From Lantana camara (taxonomy: Eukaryota; Streptophyta; Magnoliopsida; Lamiales; Verbenaceae), in the NCBI GenBank assembly GCA_037501455.1, contig CM074862.1:79786001-79850000 (forward strand): DNA of 64,000 nt. Direction: 5' to 3'. The notes beneath the pieces are model-generated. The model saw only the letters and a list, made by a program, of their open reading frames with translations, searched no databases and was not told the origin of the DNA. Shown piece by piece: positions 56,815 to 64,000 of this stretch; the stretch's first letter is position 1, and every line of letters starts with the position of its first letter. Made by a program: the position numbers and the translations under genes.

Positions 56815-59559
56815 ATGGCAGCCTATGCAGCTCTAGTTTCTCTTATGAATCTTATAGATCAGATCCATCACCATCCTCAACCTCCGGTTACTCTTGACAA
56901 GGAACAGACTCAATCTCTCACTCTAAAGATTGCTTTCTTGCAAGATTTTCTTGAAACTTATAATCGTCATTACTCCAACCAAGAAGTGGAGCGATTGCGG
57001 ATCCGTATTGCAGATGCAGCTTATGCAGCAGAGGATGTGATTGAATCCCATATAGTCGATCAGATTCTTGCGAGAAGGGAACAAACAAGCTCTGCTGACC
57101 TCTATCAAAGTCATCAAAGGGGACAGGAAAATAGAATCGAATTCACAAATGATGCGGACAAGATCGGTAGAGCTAGTGCATACTTGTATCAAGGTCTACA
57201 GAAGGTTCTAGAAGAGATGGATTTGGTCAAGAATGATGTGGAAGAGCTTAAAGAGACGCTTGGAACTCAGGAGCAGGTGCAAAGAAATATAGCAACACCT
57301 GTTGTTCCATCAAAATCTTCTTCAACGCAACACAATATCATGGTGGGCTTTGATGATGCTTTAAATGAATTGTTGCATAACCTCACCCGAGAACCACATT
57401 CTCATCGTCAAGTTATACCAATTTCGGGGATGGGCGGAATTGGTAAGACTACACTTGCAAAAAATCTTTACACACATCCACTCGTAAAGCACCATTTTCA
57501 CGTTCTTGCTTGGGTTACAATTTCTCAAGAATATAATATAAAGGAAATTCTCTTACACCTTGTTCTTTGCGAAGAAGACCAAGGGAATAGAAAAAGTTTG
57601 AGTCAACTGAGTGAGGCACAATTAGGAGAAAAGTTATATAAAAGCTTATATGGTAGAAGGTATTTAATTGTAATGGATGATATGTGGAGTAACGATGTAT
57701 GGGATAAGATAAAATTCTTCTTTCCAAGCAACAACAAAGGAAGCAAAATAATCATAACTACCAGGCTGACAAATGTTGCTTCGTATTTGACAAGTGGTTG
57801 TGGCCACAAGATGGATTTCCTAGATCAGGATAAAAGTTGGAGTCTATTATGCAAAACTGTGTTTGGAGAAGAAGATTGCCCCGCTGAATTGGAGGACATT
57901 GGTATGGAGATTGCACGAAATTGCAAAGGACTCCCTTTGTCGATTGTTGTGCTTGGTGGACTCTTGGCAAAGTCCAAACCAACACAAGAGTATTGGAAAT
58001 ATATTGGAGAAAATTTAAATTCAATAGTGAACTCAGATGAAAATGCATGGCACTTAAAAATATTGCACACGAGTTATGACGAGTTGCCAGTTCATTTGAA
58101 GGCATGTTTTCTTTACATGGGAACTTTTCCTGAAGACAAGAAAGTATCTGCTTCTGAACTCATTGGAATGTGGGTTGCAGAAGGATTTTTGAAACCAATA
58201 AGTGGAAAAAGTTTGGAAGAGAGTGGTGAAGAGTATTTGGTTGATCTTATTGATAGGAATCTGATTTTGATTAGTGAGTTTGGATATTCAGAAAATATAA
58301 AATTTTGTAATATCCATGATCTCTTGAGAGACCTATGCATAAGAGAAGCTCAAAAAGAACAGTTTGTTTTCTCTTCAAACCAACATGATCACGAAGGCAT
58401 AAATGCAGAATGCCGCATAGTTATTAATCAGAACATATCCAAGAAGGAATATCTTCAGAATTTGCAATATGCACCAGCTACCCGTTCCTTGATATGCTAT
58501 TTTGAGGAGGATTTTGAGGAAGATCTTGAGGAGGATTTACCACTGGTTGAACTTAAATTGTTGAGAGTACTTAAAAAGATTGGAACGAATAGCTCGAAAG
58601 TTATTTTTCAGCAAGTTAACTTGCGGTATATTGATGTCCGGAATTACAATGGAAGTCCCATGTTTTCAACTTCGATCTCCCTCCTTTGGAACCTGCAAAC
58701 ATTAATTATTTCTACAAACTGGGCAGAAGTTGCACCACCTGAAATTTGGAAGATGCCTCTGCTAAGGCATGTTGAGTGTGAGAATCTCAAACTTTCGGAC
58801 CCTCCAAGTTGCCGTACGAATGAATTTGTTCTTCATAACCTTCATACGCTCTCGACTATACGAAACATGAAGTTATGTGAGGAGGTAGTTAAGAATATCC
58901 CTAATGTCAAGAGGTTGACACTAAAGTATGATGTGCCGCCATCAGATTATTGTCTCAATAATCTTGGCAATTTTTGTAAACTTGAATATCTTCACTGCCA
59001 TCTCCCACGGGTCGATGTTTTGCTGCCCAACCTCATTTTCCCACATTCGCTCAAGGAGTTGTATCTACTTTGTGCTAAGCTCAGTTGGGAAGACATTAAC
59101 ACAAAGATAGGTTCATTACCTCATCTCCAAGTGCTCAATCTTATGTTGTTGACCTTCACAACATCTCAGTGGGAGACAATAGAAAGTCAGTTCGGCAGCC
59201 TAAAATACCTTCGTATTTGCAGCTGTGACCATTGGGAATACTGGACTTCGGAGAGCACTCATTTTCCACGCCTTGAGCACCTTGTTCTTGCCGACTTAAA
59301 TGAGTTGAAGGAGATCCCTTGCGGTATTGGAGATATTCCAACACTTAAATCAATTGAGGTGGAAAATTGTTTCTATTCTGCTATTATTTCTGCAAAACAA
59401 ATTGCAGAGGAACAAGAGGAACTGGAGAATGAAAGCCTCCATGTAAAAGTTACCTTGTACGAGACGCATCTTCCACGATTTCTTCTTCATTTGGGACTCG
59501 AGGATTATCAAGGTCCGGAGAGCTTGGCAAGTGACAACTTTCAAGTTAAAATTTGGTAA
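56815..59559 (+). CDS. CNL-type NLR immune receptor, R1A-like
   Basis: A 914-residue intronless receptor. Residues 1 to about 150: Rx-type coiled-coil domain with a DAAYAAEDVIESHIVDQ helix, the EDVID-like contact motif. NB-ARC: P-loop GMGGIGKTT (205-213), kinase-2 LIVMDDMW (about 284-291), GSKIIITTR (about 305), CKGLPLS (about 370), FLYMGTFPED and, in the MHD position, IHD (about 500). LRRs run from about 560 to 890. Such proteins bind nucleotide and switch on immune signalling after sensing a pathogen effector. The class is that of potato R1A-like proteins; the effector is unknown. Start: first ATG in the frame; a GTG nine bases upstream is not used. A (F/L)EED triplet near 563-575 is absent from the sister copy. 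The frame is fully open. Confidence 0.95.
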   Translation: MAAYAALVSLMNLIDQIHHHPQPPVTLDKEQTQSLTLKIAFLQDFLETYNRHYSNQEVERLRIRIADAAYAAEDVIESHIVDQILARREQTSSADLYQSHQRGQENRIEFTNDADKIGRASAYLYQGLQKVLEEMDLVKNDVEELKETLGTQEQVQRNIATPVVPSKSSSTQHNIMVGFDDALNELLHNLTREPHSHRQVIPISGMGGIGKTTLAKNLYTHPLVKHHFHVLAWVTISQEYNIKEILLHLVLCEEDQGNRKSLSQLSEAQLGEKLYKSLYGRRYLIVMDDMWSNDVWDKIKFFFPSNNKGSKIIITTRLTNVASYLTSGCGHKMDFLDQDKSWSLLCKTVFGEEDCPAELEDIGMEIARNCKGLPLSIVVLGGLLAKSKPTQEYWKYIGENLNSIVNSDENAWHLKILHTSYDELPVHLKACFLYMGTFPEDKKVSASELIGMWVAEGFLKPISGKSLEESGEEYLVDLIDRNLILISEFGYSENIKFCNIHDLLRDLCIREAQKEQFVFSSNQHDHEGINAECRIVINQNISKKEYLQNLQYAPATRSLICYFEEDFEEDLEEDLPLVELKLLRVLKKIGTNSSKVIFQQVNLRYIDVRNYNGSPMFSTSISLLWNLQTLIISTNWAEVAPPEIWKMPLLRHVECENLKLSDPPSCRTNEFVLHNLHTLSTIRNMKLCEEVVKNIPNVKRLTLKYDVPPSDYCLNNLGNFCKLEYLHCHLPRVDVLLPNLIFPHSLKELYLLCAKLSWEDINTKIGSLPHLQVLNLMLLTFTTSQWETIESQFGSLKYLRICSCDHWEYWTSESTHFPRLEHLVLADLNELKEIPCGIGDIPTLKSIEVENCFYSAIISAKQIAEEQEELENESLHVKVTLYETHLPRFLLHLGLEDYQGPESLASDNFQVKIW

Positions 59560-60031
59560 GATCAGTTCATTCTGCTTTGTTTTTATCTTTGCTTGAATAA
59601 AAATGAGTGTGATTTAATCATAACATTTCTGCGATTTTAAAATTATATCTTTTTTTAACATTCGGGTCCGTCTAATATAGCAAAAGAGAAAATTGTAACT
59701 TTGTTACCGTAGGACATAGTTCAATTTTTTGATAGTCACGTAAGTTAAAGCTAGTCCTGCAGCAAATTTGGTCCCCAAAATTTGTTAACTCTCCGTTAGG
59801 ATAACAATCATTCACATTTATAATTCTCCTTTTCTTTTTTTTATTTTTCCTAATATGCAAATTAAGAATAGTATACAATTTTTATTTATTATTTTTTCTT
59901 TACATTTTATAATATATATATTTTTTTCCCTCAACTCTGCATGTCACCACAGGCCCATATTGCCGAGGTGGCCGCCGCCACCACCACCGCCACTGCTACT
60001 ACCAAGGACGGACCTCCACTGATGCTGCATC
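59560..60031. other. 3' flank of the intact NLR
   Basis: The first roughly 270 bp match the pseudogene's 3' flank. A CCACCACCACCGCC-type GC-rich patch lies at about 59950-60010. No gene. Confidence 0.6.
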
Positions 60032-60534
60032 TGTTAGCAGTTTATGGTCCGTTGGGATTCCTAACTGCATAAAGATAATAGTTATTAATTAATATTGTTT
60101 TTCTCTCACTATTAATGACGTAAATAAAGAATCCCACTAATCCACTAACTCCCACTATTCTAGAATTATCGGGAGATAACCGCTAAAGAAAACGTAACTG
60201 ATGGAGTTACGTATATATAAATAAGACAAAATTCCTAAGGTCCCTAAGCACGAAAAATACACATACAGAAAAAAACCATATCCATCAGGTTGTGAGGATT
60301 CGGTGCTTAGAAGAACCTTACGGAGAAAAGGGCTTCAAGAATCCAAGAGGAGAGAAGACTTGAAGCCATTGACGGATTTCTTCGTGGACATCTGACGATT
60401 GGAATTCGAGGGCTAAATCAATCTCTGAGTCGACAACAAATTACGAGCAATGGCGGGAGGTATTTCGATTCCTAAATTCCGCTGCGTTAAATTCATAATA
60501 AAGTTTTCTATGAATTGTTAAAGTTATGCTTACA
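60032..60534 (+). repeat. 5' LTR of the right-hand Copia
   Basis: It starts TGTTAGCAGTTTATGG (the exact left base is uncertain without the partner LTR) and ends AAGTTATGCTTACA. TATATAAATA at 60213-60222 is a good TATA box. It contains the proposed leader exon. Confidence 0.75.
60450..60459 (+). other. Putative leader exon with gag start codon
   Basis: ATGGCGGGAG followed by GTATTT. Joined to the acceptor at 61828, it reads MAGVRKPVGVSDFNVEIPEL in frame with gag. The splice phase and the G|TT junction are the same as in the element at 41857. Confidence 0.6.
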
Positions 60535-61828
60535 TGTGGTATCAGAGCATGACATATACCTCTGTCTTGCTCGTTTATATGCCGATTAATTGAACGAATT
60601 GCAGTTAATTTTGTTCATGAATTTAATTGCGAGAATCTGGAATAATTCTATGATTGCGGCTTTCAATTTAATTCATAGATATCCAGTTTGGATGATGATG
60701 ATTTTCTCGATTATTGTCGCCAATATTGGGTGATATCCTGCAATATGGTTGTTGAATTTGTTGGTATGCCTGAGTAATTCATTGTTGTAATGCGTGCGTC
60801 TGATATGGGAATACATGTGGCAAATTGCAATTTCATGTTCATAAGAGATCATTAGTAATAAGGTTTGTTCAGGCGGAGCCTTTCCACTTAATTACTCCTG
60901 CATAGATAGAATTCCTTTAATTAATGATTTGTGGTTTGTCTTTTATGCTGTTAGTGATGCAAGCATTTATGACCAGAAGTATTGCCTATTTTGTTCTCAT
61001 ATTTATGGTTTGGCATACGGGTGAAATGGGAGATTCCATGAGCCAGTGGGAGTTTTATTGTTTCTAAGCATCATGACGTGGTAGACGTGTGCCGTTTGGG
61101 AACTTGTTTGTAGAATTATTGCTCTACATGTATGCATTTTATGGACTTCTTGTTGAATCCGTGAGATATTATTTTTATGCGAGAATCGGTATGAGCAAAT
61201 TTTATGAACAGTGATTATATACGGCTTTCAATAATCACGTCTTCAAGATGGATATTAGAAGTACGAAGGATTAATTGAGTGATCCCATAAAGTTTAAATA
61301 TTGGTCATAAAGAATATGTATTAGACATTATTTTAGTGGTTCATATAATTTTATGTAATTGGAGATTAGCCACAGCAACTCTAATTAAATTTAATTATAT
61401 AATAAAGATAAACCACATATGGTATTTTAAAATGTCTAATATTTGTGCATATTATAAGGTACTGATTTTCAATGACCAATTGAATTTTATTTTCTTAAAG
61501 ACTAGCCACAGCATCTTTAATTGAATAAAATTCGTTTTTGGGGATAAAAAATGGTACTTCCTTATATTATTAAGATAAAATATTAAATGCCCTTTCACAA
61601 TTACCCACAGGGTTGTGGAATTGAATTTAACAATTTTATCAAGGGATAGAAATTATCTCAAGTTTCGATAATTCTATCATCCAGTAATGAATCTTATTGA
61701 ATTAAAAGTTTAGCCCACAGGCAATTTTTATGTCACTTGATTCATTTATTTATGGTTTGCATTGGTAAATCATAGTTAGTTTATTTGCCTCAATTTAAAT
61801 TAGTAAGTATGTTTATATGATTTTGTAG
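60460..61828 (+). other. Putative 1369-nt phase-1 intron in the Copia leader
   Basis: Starts GTATTT and ends ATTTTGTAG. In-frame TAG TAA at 61801-61806 and no ATG before 61933 mean gag cannot start at its conserved N-terminus without a join. It contains the primer site and two CCCACAGG motifs (61604 and 61714). Confidence 0.55.
60537..60548 (+). other. tRNA-iMet primer-binding site
   Basis: TGGTATCAGAGC two bases after the LTR end. Confidence 0.95.
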
Positions 61829-64000
61829 TTAGGAAACCTGTAGGTGTCTCTGATTTTAATGTTGAAATCCCTGAATTGAATGGTGAGAATTATAAGATAT
61901 GGAAGGATGGGGTTCTCCTCCATTTAGGGTGTATGGACATTGATTATGCTATTCGGAAAGATAAACCACATATCACTGAAACCAGCACTCAAGCAGAAAA
62001 GAATCTTTATGAACAGTGGGAGCGGTCTAACCGACTCAGTGTCATGTTCATAAAGACTAAAGTTCCTGCTGGTATTCGTGGTTCTGTGGAAAAGCATGAC
62101 GATGTTCGGGCATTACTGAAGGCACTGGATGAACAGTTTGAGACTTCAGATAAAGCACTTGCCAGCACCCTAATAATGAAATTCTCGAACTTAAGACTCA
62201 CCGGAGTTAAAGGTGTGCGTGACCACATCAATAAGATGAGGGATATAGCAGCTCAATTGAAGAATCTTGAGGTTGATATATCTGAAACTTTCCTTGTGCA
62301 CTACATACTGAACACCCTTCCTAATCAGTACGGCCCATTTAAGATCTCTTACAACACACATAAGGAAAAATGGTCAATTAATGAACTTATGGCCATGTGT
62401 GTTCAAGAGGAGGGACGATTGGTTATGGAAATGGGAGAGAGTGCATTGATGACCACCCAAGGAAAGAGGACTTCTCATGCCAAGTATAAGGTGAAGGAGA
62501 AATTACTTCCTAATGCTGATATCAAGAAAGAATCCAAGTGTTTCTTCTGTAAAAAGAAGGGACACATAAAGAAGGATTGCACCAAGTATAAGAAATGGCT
62601 TGAGAATAAAGGTAATTTAACCTCATTTGTCACGTATGAAGCAAATATGGTTGATGTTAATTGTAACACATGGTGGATTGATTCTGGTTCTACAATCCAT
62701 GTCTCAAATTCCTTGCAGGGATTAACCAACCTGCGAAAACCAGTGGGAAGTGAACGATGCATCTATTCGGGAAACAAGATGCAGTCACATGTGGAATCTA
62801 TTGGAACATGCAATTTAGTTCTTAAGAGTGGTTTTGTTTTGACTTTAGAAAAGACTTTTTACATTCCTAGTTTTTCTAGAAATTTAATTTCAGTTTCAAG
62901 ACTTGTCCCTTTGGGATACTCCTTTAATTTTTCAAACTCTTGTTTTAATTTGTCTTATGAATCTGAAATCGTTGGACAAGGAATGTTATGTGATGGTCTT
63001 TATTCCCTTGATTTACAAAATGATACCACTCATAATGTTATGCATGTTCAAGCTGGTATTAAGAGATGTGTTACAAATGAAAATTCTTCTGTTTTATGGC
63101 ACCGGAGATTGGGACATATCTCCATTGATCGAATTAAGAGATTAGTAAATGATGGGGTACTTAGTACTTTAGACTTTACTGATCTTGATACTTGTATAGA
63201 CTGCATTAAGGGCAAACAGACTAACAAGTCAAAGAAAGGTGCCAAAAGAAGTACAACCATATTAGAAATCATACATACGGATATATGTTGTCCAGATATG
63301 GATGCATATGGTCAGAAATACTTTATCACCTTCATTGATGACTACTCACGATATATGCACCTCTACATGCTTCACCACAAAAGTGAAGCATTAGAAGCCT
63401 TTAAGGTTTATAAGGCTGAAGTAGAGAAGCAATGCAGTAAGCAAATAAAGATAGTGAGGTCTGATAGAGGTGGTGAGTACTATGGTAGATACACTGGAGA
63501 TGGACAAGCTCAAGGTCCGTTTGCGAAGTTTCTTCAAGAAAATGGGATTGTTGCCCAATACACTATGCCTGGTTCTCCAGACCAAAATGGTGTAGCAGAA
63601 AGAAGAAACCGAACTTTAATGGACATGGTGCGTAGTATGCTTAGTGGTTCTAAGCTACCTAAGTCTTTATGGATTGAAGCTCTCAAAACGGCAGTGTATG
63701 TATTGAATCGAGTTCCAACTAAGGCTGTTTCTAAAACACCTTTTGAGTTATTCAAAGGTTGGAAACCGAGCTTAAGACATACACGAGTATGGGGATGCCC
63801 ATCTGAAGTGAGAGTTTATAATCCTCAAGAAAAGAAACTTGATCCAAGGACCATTAGTGGGTATTTCGTTGGATATGCTGAAAGGTCTAAAGGATACAAG
63901 TTTTATTGTCCATCTCATAGCACTAGATTTGTGGAATCAAGAAATGCAAAATTTCTTGAGAATGACTTGATCAGTGGGAGTGATCAATTGCAGGATTTTA
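61829..64000 (+). CDS. Copia gag-pol polyprotein, open to the window end
   Basis: About 724 codons read without a stop from the inferred splice acceptor. Gag: ELNGENYKIWKDGVLLHLG, then SDKALASTLIMKFSNLRL; zinc knuckle CFFCKKKGHIKKDC (about 62539). Protease: WWIDSGSTIHVS, with the catalytic DSG intact. Integrase: HHCC finger (LWHRRLGHIS to CIDCIKGK), then the three acidic residues in [18 protein letters not shown] and [11 protein letters not shown], all intact. The protein would package element RNA, mature itself and insert cDNA. RT lies outside the window. Slightly different gag from the element at 41857, so it is a separate family member. Confidence 0.92.

Larger units (their letters stand above)
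60032..64000 (+). mobile_element. Copia retrotransposon, truncated by the window end
   Basis: LTR, primer site, leader, gag, protease and integrase are present; RT, RNase H and the 3' LTR lie beyond the window. It is related to the element at 41857, with similar gag and integrase and the same leader organisation. The frame is open throughout, so this copy may be autonomous. Confidence 0.92.

Overview
This window looks like a repeat-rich region of a flowering-plant nuclear genome. The evidence is Ty1/Copia and Athila-type Ty3/Gypsy elements primed by plant tRNAs, a Helitron, SINEs, TIR elements, a JINGUBANG-type WD40 gene, and CNL resistance genes of the R1A-like class. The R1A-like N-terminus suggests an asterid, perhaps Lamiales, but this is inference. 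Only two host genes look intact: a WD40 gene (19335-20594) and an NLR resistance gene (56815-59559). A third, a sister NLR (39871-49624), is a pseudogene. Almost everything else is mobile DNA, often nested.

Layout. 1-4357: the 3' end of a Copia element, a full LTR, a second head-truncated LTR, and the missing LTR head in inverted orientation. 4358-14272: a minus-strand Athila-like Gypsy derivative with a protease-to-integrase internal deletion. It is interrupted by a 5'-truncated LINE, a Copia LTR and a solo LTR with a perfect target-site duplication (TSD). 14273-18344: unassigned repeat, a TIR foldback element and a non-autonomous Helitron. 18345-24401: the WD40 gene and its flanks, with a SINE. 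24402-29406: a complete Copia element with identical 183-bp LTRs and four in-frame stops. 29407-38874: a foldback element, a decayed Copia, a truncated LTR and a truncated Gypsy 5' end. 39481-49870: the NLR pseudogene, split by a 6.96-kb Copia element. 49625-56433: a cluster of TIR elements, a SINE and a solo LTR. 56480-59830: the intact NLR with its duplicated flanks. 60032-64000: a Copia element with an open frame, running off the window.

The NLR pair is one duplicated unit, because the 5' and 3' flanks match as well as the coding regions. The left copy collected frameshifts, a stop, a poly-T microinsertion and the Copia, while the right copy stayed open.

The most unusual signals concern the two plus-strand Copia elements (41857-48819 and 60032 onward). 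In both, the gag frame has no in-frame ATG before its conserved N-terminus. Both instead carry an ATG plus splice donor near the LTR end that joins in frame, in the same phase, to an acceptor about 1.36 kb downstream. The first of these also has three tandem hairpins with compensating base changes in its 3' UTR.

All calls come from reading the sequence by eye; no database search was run.
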